Below, piece after piece: positions 17,785 through 25,832 of a DNA stretch of 64,000 bases. This stretch comes from Anaeromassilibacillus sp001305115. GTDB taxonomy: Bacteria; Bacillota; Clostridia; Oscillospirales; Acutalibacteraceae. Made by a program: the position numbers and the translations under genes. The notes under the pieces were generated by a model. The model ran no database searches and was not told the DNA's origin. It saw only the letters and a list, made by a program, of their open reading frames with translations. The stretch lies in contig AP031437.1 in assembly GCA_042854365.1 (NCBI GenBank), positions 3,038,001 through 3,102,000 on the forward strand, in the 5' to 3' direction. Position 1 is the stretch's first letter. Each line of letters begins with the position of its first letter.

Positions 17785-18390
17785 TTATTCGCTCATATAT
17801 TTCTCGATCACATCTTTGTAAAGATGCCGGTAAAAGGAAGAATCCCCTGTATCCAGATTCAGTTCTTCGTTGGTCATGTTGTCTACGTCGGCCGCCGAAC
17901 ACGTCCCGGGGGCTACCACCGGGTACCGCCCCTTTTCTCCGCAAATAGGAGTATACGTATCTTTCCAACGTTTGCTGTTTTTCGGAGGATTGTCAAAGAA
18001 CATCAGGTACTCCTTGCCCACTTCTGAGGGAAGATAATTTCCAAAATGTACAAGCGTCTTTTGGCCGTCGGACTCATCGATGTAATATTCCTCACCTACT
18101 TGAATGACATCCCCCACTTCAAAATCGCCTTTATACACTTTGGTAATTTCAAAGGAGGAAATCGTCGCGCCATAGAGCGTTATACTTTCATCCCCTTGTA
18201 AATCCTCTCTTGGATCGTCATAGAACTTTCCCTGTACAATCTGTTTGGACAAGTCCTCCAGTTCTTCCAAAGACCCCGCATCAAAGAGCAGGTCTTCTTG
18301 AATACTCCTCGTTTGCATTTTCTGGCCGCAACCAGAACATGCTGCGGTTACAAATAGCACCATCATGATAACCGATATACATTTCTTCAT
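17785..18390 (-). CDS. Exported lipoprotein, protease-partner family (locus B, distal)
   Basis: 201 residues with a lipoprotein signal ending in the lipobox region TAACSGC. The core is IVQGKFYDDPRED, SSFEITKVYKGDFEVGDVIQ, GKEYLMFFDNPPKNSKRWKD and NMTNEELNLDTGDSS, ending DVIEKYMSE. It is about three-quarters identical to the neighbour at 18662, being the product of a tandem duplication. It is intact although the protease gene before it survives only as a C-terminal stub 11 nt upstream. Inhibitor/immunity-like role is inferred from pairing and retention, not from homology. Confidence 0.88.
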   Translation of the reverse strand: MKKCISVIMMVLFVTAACSGCGQKMQTRSIQEDLLFDAGSLEELEDLSKQIVQGKFYDDPREDLQGDESITLYGATISSFEITKVYKGDFEVGDVIQVGEEYYIDESDGQKTLVHFGNYLPSEVGKEYLMFFDNPPKNSKRWKDTYTPICGEKGRYPVVAPGTCSAADVDNMTNEELNLDTGDSSFYRHLYKDVIEKYMSE

Positions 18391-18401
18391 GAAAATCCCC
18401 C

Positions 18402-18545
18402 CTACTTCTCATATTTATGAATCATGTTATATTCGTCGTGCTCTGTAATCTCATGCGACACATAGTCCGAATCTTTCGTTTGCCACATGATCGCCTTATC
18501 TCCACATGTAGGATGCGCTAGGCCTAGCGCATGTCCAAATCCATG
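18402..18545 (-). pseudogene. C-terminal remnant of metalloprotease gene, catalytic Glu lost
   Basis: About 48 codons matching the last part of the protease at 19295: HGFGHALGLAHPTCGDKAIM followed by WQTKDSDYVSHEITEHDEYN. The zinc motif has Gly in place of the catalytic Glu. The homology stops abruptly at about 18545, where sequence matching the ilvB upstream region begins; this is the junction of a tandem duplication. There is no start codon that would give a functional protease. Confidence 0.85.
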
Positions 18546-18615
18546 TATTATCGGTTTCCCCAAGAGAACTGTGTGAAGAATTATAAGGGGATGCAGCAAA
18601 GAATAGAACATCTTT

Positions 18616-18650
18616 CAAAAAACGCCCGGCGGATGGTTCCTCCGCCGGGC
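18616..18650 (-). terminator. Terminator after partner gene (locus B, proximal copy)
   Basis: GCCCGGCGGA pairs with TCCGCCGGGC and is followed on the minus strand by GTTTTTTG. Duplicate of the hairpin at 17740-17773. Confidence 0.88.
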
Positions 18651-18661
18651 TGTAAGCTGCG

Positions 18662-19282
18662 TTATTCGCTCATATATTTCTCGATCACATCTTTGTAAAA
18701 CTGCCGGTAAATGGAGGAATCCCCTGTATCCAGATTCAGCTCTTCGTTGGTCATGTTGTCTACATCAGCTACCGAACGCATCTTGGCATTTATCACTGGA
18801 TACCGGCCCCGATCCAGGCACAGCGGCGTGTACGTATCTTTCCACCGCTCGCTGTTTTCCGGAGGATTGTCAAAGAACATCAGGTATTCGCGCCCTACAT
18901 CCGACGGCATATAGTTCCCATAATGAACCAACGTCTGTTGACCATCCTGATCTTCCACATAATACTGCTCGGCAATCCTTATGACGTCGCCTACCTCGAA
19001 ATCCCCCTTATACACTTTGGTAATTTCAAAGGAGGAAACCGTCGCGCCATAGAGAACAATCCCGGCTTCACTTTGCAAATCTTCAGTTGCATCATCTTGA
19101 AATTTACCCTGCACGATGTACTTGGCTTGAGACTCCAATTCTTCCAATGTCTGTGCATCGAACGATGTGTCCACCTGAACGCTCATTGTAGAAATTTTCG
19201 TATTTATATCCTTGGGAGCACAGGCTGAAAAGAGCGTTGCAACAAAAAGCAACCCTACCAAAAACCGTCCGTATCTTTTCAT
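18662..19282 (-). CDS. Exported lipoprotein, protease-partner family (locus B, proximal)
   Basis: 206 residues. Lipoprotein signal with LFSAC lipobox at about 17-21. Core motifs: YIVQGKFQDDATEDL, SSFEITKVYKGDFEVGDVIR, REYLMFFDNPPENSERWKD and NMTNEELNLDTGDSS. It follows the only intact protease gene of the family by 12 nt and shares its transcript; GGAGGAT lies before the start. The pattern of a short (V/I)xG strand, a K-G-D-x-x-V-G-D turn and a YLxFF strand suggests a small beta-barrel. Predicted to sit on the outer face of the membrane, beside the secreted protease. Confidence 0.88.
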   Translation of the reverse strand: MKRYGRFLVGLLFVATLFSACAPKDINTKISTMSVQVDTSFDAQTLEELESQAKYIVQGKFQDDATEDLQSEAGIVLYGATVSSFEITKVYKGDFEVGDVIRIAEQYYVEDQDGQQTLVHYGNYMPSDVGREYLMFFDNPPENSERWKDTYTPLCLDRGRYPVINAKMRSVADVDNMTNEELNLDTGDSSIYRQFYKDVIEKYMSE

Positions 19283-19294
19283 GAAAAATCCTCC

Positions 19295-20830
19295 TTATCC
19301 ATATTTTTTACAGATATTATACTCATCATGTCCCGTAATTTCATACGATACATAGTCTTTATCCCCTGTTTGCCACATAATTGCTTTATCTTTACACGTA
19401 GGATGCGCAAGACCTAACGCGTGTCCGAATTCGTGCGTCACCGTTTTTTTCTGTCCCTTTTCTCCCTGATTAATTAGCGTAGGTGTATTTAGATAAATTC
19501 TCGCTTCCACATAGTTACTTTCATCAGTAAAAAGATTCTCAGGCAATACTTCTACAGTTATATCTGACAAAACATCTTTTTTAAACACCCGTGTCCTTCC
19601 TAAGACATGGATGTTAGGATCTTCATAGGTAAAAACATGTAAAGGAACCTGTTCCATCATGTAGTCATCTCCTTCCGTAGGACTATAACGAACTTTATCA
19701 AAGGAAACATTATCGCTAATCCCATTCCAAGCTTGGATTGCTTGTGTAAGTTGCGTGGATGAAATAGCGCCTTCCTGTTTACAATATTCCACTACCGATT
19801 GATGAACTTGGACCTCTAAACGACTGGCATCCTCCCATCTCCCTGCCCAGTCTTCTAAATCATACGTAATCTCAATCATTCTTGCAGCGCTATTGTCCGA
19901 TGGATCAATGTCTCCGCTAACCTGATTCGGATCGACTACTATGCCCAAATTGACTTCCTGCTGCCTGTCAAAATTAAGTTGGATGGACAAGTTTGCAATT
20001 TTTCCCGCTGGAAAATCAATGTTTGTGGTACCAATTTCTCTACCAGTATTTAAAATCTGTACAGGAACATCTTCAGCAGGTAAAGTCCCTAAATTAGCGA
20101 TTCGCGCCTCAAATTCATGATTCGTATTGGACTCTAACACATCGCCTTCCGGAGATTCCAAAGATAACACACGCAGGGAAACACAATCTTCCCACCGAAA
20201 AGACCGGCTTACTGTATTGTTTGCTGTACTGGTCTCTGTTACCCCATCGGGGAGCCAAACCGACACCAACACAGTATGTGTTCCACCGACTTTACTGGTA
20301 AAGTTCAAATTCAGTGTAACGGCATTATTGGGATTCATGGTAACACTGACTGCTTTTGAGGTCATCAAGTTTCCATCCATATATACAGAATAATGAAAAC
20401 CCGTAATCTGGGTAGAACCGCGATTTACAATGTCAGCTGAAATTTGGACACTGGTCATATTCGGGAACGGCTCCGTGTTATTTGGCGCTCGAAGATTTAA
20501 AACTGCCAAATCCGTCCCCGTAGTATTTGCCGTATAAGCCTGCAAATGGTAAGAATCCTTTACGCCGCCCTCCCATTCTTGAATGGTTGTCTCATCCAAG
20601 TTAGGAAGTGCCTCTTCATACAACTCTTCTGACAGTTCCTCTTCAGAAACAGAAAAATCAACCATTTTCGCAGAATTTTCGAGCTCTGGCTCTTGGCTGG
20701 TTGACGGATTCCCCTCGTGAATTTGATCGGATTTCCCCGCGTTTTCCGCAAACGCCTGCCCAGTTATGGCAAGCATAAATACGGCGCATACGAGCCAGGC
20801 CATTATCTTTTGCGAAACATTTTTTCTCAT
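19295..20830 (-). CDS. Secreted CARDB-domain zinc metalloprotease (matrixin-like), intact
   Basis: 511 residues. A signal peptide (about 8-28, IMAWLVCAVFMLAITGQAFA) precedes an acidic propeptide-like stretch (30-95), two CARDB/APHP immunoglobulin-like domains (about 100-215 and 215-320, with repeated N-T-(V/A)-S and V-x-N-x-G-(S/T) motifs), then a peptidase domain from about 330. The zinc site is HEFGHALGLAHP near 468-479, with a Met in AIMW after it as in the metzincin Met-turn. It is the only uninterrupted copy; homologues at 4318 and 36697 are broken and one at 18402 is a stub. AGGAGG precedes the start. Substrate unknown. Confidence 0.9.
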   Translation of the reverse strand: MRKNVSQKIMAWLVCAVFMLAITGQAFAENAGKSDQIHEGNPSTSQEPELENSAKMVDFSVSEEELSEELYEEALPNLDETTIQEWEGGVKDSYHLQAYTANTTGTDLAVLNLRAPNNTEPFPNMTSVQISADIVNRGSTQITGFHYSVYMDGNLMTSKAVSVTMNPNNAVTLNLNFTSKVGGTHTVLVSVWLPDGVTETSTANNTVSRSFRWEDCVSLRVLSLESPEGDVLESNTNHEFEARIANLGTLPAEDVPVQILNTGREIGTTNIDFPAGKIANLSIQLNFDRQQEVNLGIVVDPNQVSGDIDPSDNSAARMIEITYDLEDWAGRWEDASRLEVQVHQSVVEYCKQEGAISSTQLTQAIQAWNGISDNVSFDKVRYSPTEGDDYMMEQVPLHVFTYEDPNIHVLGRTRVFKKDVLSDITVEVLPENLFTDESNYVEARIYLNTPTLINQGEKGQKKTVTHEFGHALGLAHPTCKDKAIMWQTGDKDYVSYEITGHDEYNICKKYG

Positions 20831-21264
20831 TTTTTAATTCCTCCTTATACTGTCTCAAACTATTTAAAAGTTCCCACTGGACTCGCCTCCTCAAAAAATC
20901 TATATATTAATAACGATATTCCCTACTCAAACGTGGACAATTTTTCAAAAAATAATTATGTGATATTTTCTCACTTTTGACTACTAATATATTTTTCTGA
21001 TAGTTTATTGACTCTTCCTCAAATCTAATAAGAACAACTGTATGCTCAATACATTTAATAAAAACAAACCGCCGCAGAAATCCATTCCGCGGCGGTTCGT
21101 ATTTTGTTACAGGCCCTTCCTATAGAGTAAAACATCAAGCGCATCGCAGATTTCCGCCGTGGTGGCCTCCTTTGATAAATCCTGGCCAGAGATCTATGAA
21201 ACGGTATAAATACCCGTAAATTTTTCCCATTTGCAAGGAAATCCCTTCCTCGGTGGTATTATAG
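20831..21264. other. Divergent intergenic region with terminator-like hairpin
   Basis: Between divergent genes. AACCGCCGC (21067-21075) pairs with GCGGCGGTT around a 13-nt loop and is flanked by A-rich and T-rich runs. On the minus strand it follows a short in-frame tail (LSKEATTAEICDALDVLLYR then KGL and a stop, about 21110-21190) that looks like the C-terminus of a lost gene with its terminator. Otherwise AT-rich with no gene. Confidence 0.45.
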
Positions 21265-21753
21265 GTGAGAGGGGTGAAGGACGTGCGAACGAACGCAGAA
21301 ATTGAGCGCGTGGTGGACGAATACGCCACTATGCTGCTGCGCGTAGCATATTCTCAACTGAATAATCGAGCGGAAGCGGAGGACGCCGTGCAGGAAGTCC
21401 TCCTGAAATACATCGAAAAAGCGCCTACCTTCCAAAGCGAGGAGCACGAAAAGGCCTGGCTGCTCCGCGTGACCATCAATCACTGTAAAAACCATCTGGC
21501 TTCCGCATGGTTCCGAAAACGAGCGGATTTAGACGAAGGGATTCCTGCATTGGATAGCGCAGAGCTCGAAGTGGTCACTGCGGTTGCCGCCCTTCCGGTC
21601 AAATATCGCGCAGTGGTCCACTTATATTATTTTGAGGGCTACTCCACCAAAGAGATCGCAGATATCCTGCACAGCCGGCCTAATACGGTTTCGTCCCGTC
21701 TCAGCCGTGCGCGTGCATTGCTGGCGAAAGCCTTAAAGGAGGAAATCGTATGA
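21265..21753 (+). CDS. ECF-type RNA polymerase sigma factor
   Basis: Up to 162 residues with both ECF domains: region 2 (EYATMLLRVAYSQLNNRAEA, EDAVQEVLLKYI) and region 4 (LPVKYRAVVHLYYFEGYSTK, EIADILHSRPNTVSSRLSRA). These recognise the -10 and -35 elements of target promoters. Three in-frame GTG codons (21265, 21274, 21283) could be the start; none has an ideal site. The stop codon overlaps the ATG of the next gene (ATGA), so the two are co-translated, as is usual for a sigma factor and its regulator. Confidence 0.93.
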   Translation: MRGVKDVRTNAEIERVVDEYATMLLRVAYSQLNNRAEAEDAVQEVLLKYIEKAPTFQSEEHEKAWLLRVTINHCKNHLASAWFRKRADLDEGIPALDSAELEVVTAVAALPVKYRAVVHLYYFEGYSTKEIADILHSRPNTVSSRLSRARALLAKALKEEIV

Positions 21754-24620
21754 AGCAGGAATACCAATCCGCCTATCGGAAGCTGCACGCGGACCAAGCT
21801 TTCCGCGATCGCCTGATACACACTCTGGAAGGACATGACGAACCCCGGCGCGTACGGCCGCGCTGGCTGGTCCCCGCTGCATTAGCAGCCTGCCTGATCG
21901 TCCTCTTTGGGCTCGGCGTACCCACTTTACAGCGCGTCTTGCAACCGATCGAAAGCACTTCCAGTGTGCCGTCCTCCAATGAGGGCGCCATCCTCGGCAG
22001 CGATGGGCTCTATCGCGACAGTCAGATCAAAAATATTCTGTGCCTGTGCACGGATGACAACGGTGACGGCAATGCGTTGATGCTTCTCTCGATCGATCAT
22101 CGAAATGGAGGCCTTAAACTCAGCAGTTTTCTCCCCAGTTTAAAGGTCAAGGCAGCAGACAATACAGAACAAATTCTCTCCGCCCTCTTCCAAAAGGAAG
22201 AAAATGGGGACGAAGCCGTTTCACTGATTCAACAGAATTTTGGTCTGGCTGTGGATGGCTATATCTGGATGGATTCCAGTGCTGTAGAAGCTGCCATTGA
22301 CGCCATGGGCGGCGTAACCTTGGAGCTTTCCGAAGAAGAAGCTCGTTACTTTGCCCTGAGCAGTTCCTTAGAGATCTCTTTGGGTGGTGGTTTTGCCGCA
22401 GGAGAGTACACATTGACCGGCCCACAGGCGCTGTTTTTTGGACGCCTGCACATAGGCTCCGATTACGACCGCATGCTCCGGCAACAAAAGGTGGCGGAGG
22501 CCATTCTAAAACAGATTTGGGAGGATTCATCCAGCGCTTCTGAGCTCTTGGAGGCGCTGATTCCAAAGGTGCGGACCAATTTAAACCTGCCAACTGTATT
22601 GGACATCCTTTCTTCCATGGATACTTTCCCAGGAAATTTCTTCTCTACGCACGATGTACCGGACCACGACCCGGATGATTTGTCTGGAGGGGAATCGAGC
22701 GACCTGCGAACGCTCTCGCAAGAGCTGATTGCCTTTGTCTACGGGAGTGCTGTACAACAAAGCGGTGTTGTGCGCGGTGAGGATGGCCTCTATCGCGATA
22801 CACAGGTAACCAATCTTCTGTTGTGGGTAGGCGCTAAGGACAACACGGCGGACTGCGTGATGTTGATTTCCTTAGACTCCGCAGACGAGGCTGTCCGTCT
22901 GGTGAATTTTGTGCCGGAACTCGCCGTTCAGGTTCCCATCTCAGGAGAACAACCGATCGGGAAAGTTGGCATGGAGGCCGGTAGCGGCTCCCTTTTGCGT
23001 ACGGCTGTAGAGGAATCCTTTGGCGTGGCAATTGACGGCTATATTCGTGTGGACTATGAACAGGCCGTACAGGTTATCAATGAAAGCGGTGGGGTCCCTT
23101 TGCTTCATCCACTGGAAACGGAACCGCTTCTACCCTCAACCAGTCAACATTATTTCGTCGATCCCCAAGCCCCTGACTTCTCCCTTTTAACTGGGCAAGA
23201 GGTCTTTGAATACTTGGATTTGTGGGAGGAGGCTGGCATCTCTACTAATCTCGATTTGATGATGAAGCAGGAAGAAGTCTTGGGTGCCCTTCTGCATCAG
23301 ATGCGGCAGTTGGATACTGAAAAACGCCGCTCACTGACCAACCTCATCGACACAGATCTCACCGATGAGCAACTGACCGTTTTTTTTGAATCCATCCCTT
23401 CCGGTCTGGACTCCGAACAAGACCGAACAATCGAGATGGATGTCCGCCGGATTCCCATGAATTTTACGGGCCAGGCCGCAGATAGCGATATTCTCTATGC
23501 CGACCTCTCCACCTGTGCCAGAGGGCTTGCCGAATTCCTCTATGACGACCTGCCAGAGGAGCAGCAGCCAAATGTGGTGGATGGAATTTCTCCCACCGTT
23601 GGGAATTCCAACGCAAACTTGGCAAATGGCGGAATTGCTGTGGACGGAGAGGACGGTAGTATTTATTACATCAACTTTGCGGACAACAACCGCATTTACC
23701 GTTGGGACGCACAGCACAACACACAGACCGCTCTGACCGATGGTCCGTGTCTCTACCTAAATATCTTTCATGGAGACTTATACTATATTAATATGTCCGA
23801 CGGAGGTATTTACTGCCTCCCATCCAAGTGGAATCTGACCATTCCGATCTCTTTGGATGACCAGCCGCACAGCGACTTGATCGTAACGGATGCATATCTC
23901 TACTATATGCGTGGTGGTGAAATCTATCAGCGTGAAACACGTCCCGTGACGGATGGTTCCAACCTCGGCGCAGAGGCACAGCTTCCCCGTGTGGACGGCG
24001 ACCTGCTGGGATTACAATGGGGGGATGGAAAACTCTATTACTTCGTACGTACAGAGGCAACCGGGCCGGACGGCAGTAAAAAAATTGCTATGTGCCACGA
24101 CGACACCCTGGATTGTCTCTTCTCCAACGGCACAGAGGAAGACCAGCCATATGTGCTGGATGGTTCCACCCTGTACTATGCAGCGAGCGGTGCTATTCAC
24201 CGTATAACAGCAGATGGGACGGACGCCACACTGTTCGATGTCTCCGATTTGGTAACATCCCAGATGGCAGAACAGCCCGACGGAACCATCCTCAACCTCC
24301 CCGCAGTCTCGCCCAGCGTGGAGGCGCTTTGGGTGCAGGGAGACACGATGTATCTCTCTACCAACAGCCAGTTATACTGCGTGGACTTGAAGGCATTGTC
24401 TCTTCAAACAGAGAAAAAGGCCTCCATTCAAGTCCTTCCTGCAGCTGGTTCTATATGGAATCTGTGCCTCACAGGAGACTACCTTTACTACACAGGTGAC
24501 GGAGGCTTCTCCGATACATCCGGTTATCCCTGGCAAACTTGGCGTATCTCGATCAGTGGCACTCCTGTGGTTGAGAGCAACCTTCTCCCTTCCTCCCCAT
24601 CGACAGAATGGGCTCCTTGA
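21750..24620 (+). CDS. Large membrane protein: anti-sigma-like N-terminus, two LCP-like domains, beta-propeller
   Basis: 956 residues. Residues 1-38 are a short cytosolic segment (MKQEYQSAYRKLHADQAFRD) like those of anti-sigma factors; a single membrane span follows at 40-60. Residues about 95-330 form an LCP (LytR-CpsA-Psr) domain with LTGPQALFFGRLHIGSDYDR MLRQQ near 222-246, keeping the Arg/Asp residues that bind the lipid pyrophosphate. Residues 350-590 repeat this domain (same GEDGLYRDTQVTNLL opening) but have lost those Arg residues. Residues about 615-945 are a DUF5050-type propeller with repeated IYYIN, LYYIN, LYYMR, LYYFV, LYYAA, LYYTG strands. Start overlaps the sigma gene stop. Likely senses or acts on the cell wall and controls the sigma factor (inference). 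Confidence 0.85.
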   Translation: MKQEYQSAYRKLHADQAFRDRLIHTLEGHDEPRRVRPRWLVPAALAACLIVLFGLGVPTLQRVLQPIESTSSVPSSNEGAILGSDGLYRDSQIKNILCLCTDDNGDGNALMLLSIDHRNGGLKLSSFLPSLKVKAADNTEQILSALFQKEENGDEAVSLIQQNFGLAVDGYIWMDSSAVEAAIDAMGGVTLELSEEEARYFALSSSLEISLGGGFAAGEYTLTGPQALFFGRLHIGSDYDRMLRQQKVAEAILKQIWEDSSSASELLEALIPKVRTNLNLPTVLDILSSMDTFPGNFFSTHDVPDHDPDDLSGGESSDLRTLSQELIAFVYGSAVQQSGVVRGEDGLYRDTQVTNLLLWVGAKDNTADCVMLISLDSADEAVRLVNFVPELAVQVPISGEQPIGKVGMEAGSGSLLRTAVEESFGVAIDGYIRVDYEQAVQVINESGGVPLLHPLETEPLLPSTSQHYFVDPQAPDFSLLTGQEVFEYLDLWEEAGISTNLDLMMKQEEVLGALLHQMRQLDTEKRRSLTNLIDTDLTDEQLTVFFESIPSGLDSEQDRTIEMDVRRIPMNFTGQAADSDILYADLSTCARGLAEFLYDDLPEEQQPNVVDGISPTVGNSNANLANGGIAVDGEDGSIYYINFADNNRIYRWDAQHNTQTALTDGPCLYLNIFHGDLYYINMSDGGIYCLPSKWNLTIPISLDDQPHSDLIVTDAYLYYMRGGEIYQRETRPVTDGSNLGAEAQLPRVDGDLLGLQWGDGKLYYFVRTEATGPDGSKKIAMCHDDTLDCLFSNGTEEDQPYVLDGSTLYYAASGAIHRITADGTDATLFDVSDLVTSQMAEQPDGTILNLPAVSPSVEALWVQGDTMYLSTNSQLYCVDLKALSLQTEKKASIQVLPAAGSIWNLCLTGDYLYYTGDGGFSDTSGYPWQTWRISISGTPVVESNLLPSSPSTEWAP

Positions 24621-25145
24621 TGGGTGATCACACGTTCTACGGCAATGCAATTCCCTATCGGCTGATTACGAATCAGCCATCCTACCGACTGAGTTATTCC
24701 AGCGTACCACCTTAAGGTACCGGCTCCTCACCGTCCCCTGATTGTTCCCCTGTCCCAAAATCGACCCTTTCAAATCTACCGCCCTTAGCGGCAGCCAGCG
24801 CCGATCGATTAAAACATTCGGGAAAGAGAAAGCCCTGTAAGTATATACTTTGTAAAGAATCGAAAATTAGCCACGGAGAGGATTTTCGGGCAGAAAAAAG
24901 ACATGTGCGGGCAAAATCCATCCATTTGAACGAACTTGCTGCCGCTTCTTTCTCAAAAAGGGCCGTTTGATTTGTTTCCTGTGATATAATCATTCCAATA
25001 CCATAGTTGCCATCGATTTTCAAAAGCTAGTTCTAAAAGGAATTGCTAATTACCGATCATTGCATGTGTAAAATCGTATCCTTTCGTTAGAAACTAGGCT
25101 AAGGAGAGAGTTTCATCGATCGTTACGGGGCTGTGATCCCTATTT

Positions 25146-25240
25146 AAAAAGCCGCTGGACATGTCCAAAGGGGTGGCCTGTAGGCACTGAAGTGGCTTAC
25201 AGGCCGACTGATCGCTCCGGATATGTCCCAGCGGCTTTTT
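25146..25240. repeat. 95-nt nested palindrome, possible structured RNA or bidirectional terminator
   Basis: AAAAAGCCGCTGG (25146-25158) is exactly complementary to 25228-25240, extended by ACATGTCC against GGATATGT. Inside, GGCCTGTA pairs with TACAGGCC to form a second hairpin. Both outer ends are A/T runs, so the element can terminate transcription either way. No gene ends nearby on either strand, so its purpose is unclear. Confidence 0.6.
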
Positions 25241-25376
25241 ATTTTTCTCCCAATTTTCGGGTAAATCCAACGAAATGTAGTTTTATTCATCAGGGGAACC
25301 GAATAGAGAACTATTTTCCAAAATAAGAGAACCTTTCGTTTATCAAGTATCGTCACTTGGCTAAACCGTTCCATAC

Positions 25377-25637
25377 TCATCCCGGATACCTTTGATCTCG
25401 TTCTCTTCGATGAACGGGCATCACTTGCACTATCCTAACCAGTTTGTAAAATTCCTGTATTTTCCAATACGCCCCGGCACAAGCTCCTATACAAATAGCA
25501 GCGATGAATATTGCTGTTTCAACCTTGTGCTTTTTGCAATATGGTACAAATCTCGAAGCCTGCTCGTCCTGCCTCTCCAACAATTCCGGCTTGCCGGTGT
25601 GGCTCATCTTGAAGCAATCTGTTACAATATCATTCAA
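25377..25637 (-). CDS. Possible small single-span membrane protein
   Basis: An 86-residue open frame from a TTG codon with a GGGG-type site upstream. It contains one clear hydrophobic helix (VETAIFIAAICIGACAGAYW, about 40-59) after a charged N-terminus (KPELLERQDEQASRF) and ends with a basic tail. No family is recognised. The competing plus-strand frame has no such structure. It could equally be a decayed gene. Confidence 0.35.
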   Translation of the reverse strand: MNDIVTDCFKMSHTGKPELLERQDEQASRFVPYCKKHKVETAIFIAAICIGACAGAYWKIQEFYKLVRIVQVMPVHRRERDQRYPG

Positions 25638-25832
25638 ATCCCCTATGTTTTCTCATTTTCCAAGGTGATTGCGACGAAAGGATACGCAAGTTTATGGCTG
25701 TGTATATCTATTGTATAGATGATCTTTAGCCTCTTGATATTCAATGCTTTATACCAAGAACACAAAATCGAATTGGAATTTATTTTTCACATGATTTTTT
25801 AATTATTATTTGACAATACGGGAGGATTTCCC

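Larger units (their letters stand above)
17664..19430. repeat. Tandem duplication of about 885 bp (two units)
   Basis: Unit 1 (about 17664-18545) and unit 2 (about 18546-19430) are collinear: ilvB promoter -35/spacer region, a short spacer (TGTGAAG...GAACATTCTTCAAAAAA against TGTGAAG...GAACATCTTTCAAAAAA), terminator, lipoprotein gene and the 3' end of the protease gene. Unit 2 continues into the complete protease gene; unit 1 stops. The copies have diverged, so the event is not recent. Confidence 0.8.
24621..25832. other. Long intergenic region, mostly without genes
   Basis: No convincing gene across 1.2 kb except a weak candidate at 25377-25637. It contains a small GTACC/GGTAC hairpin near 24700 and the structured palindrome at 25146-25240. 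Open frames at 24712-25023 and 25392-25718 lack ribosome binding sites and family features. Confidence 0.5.
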
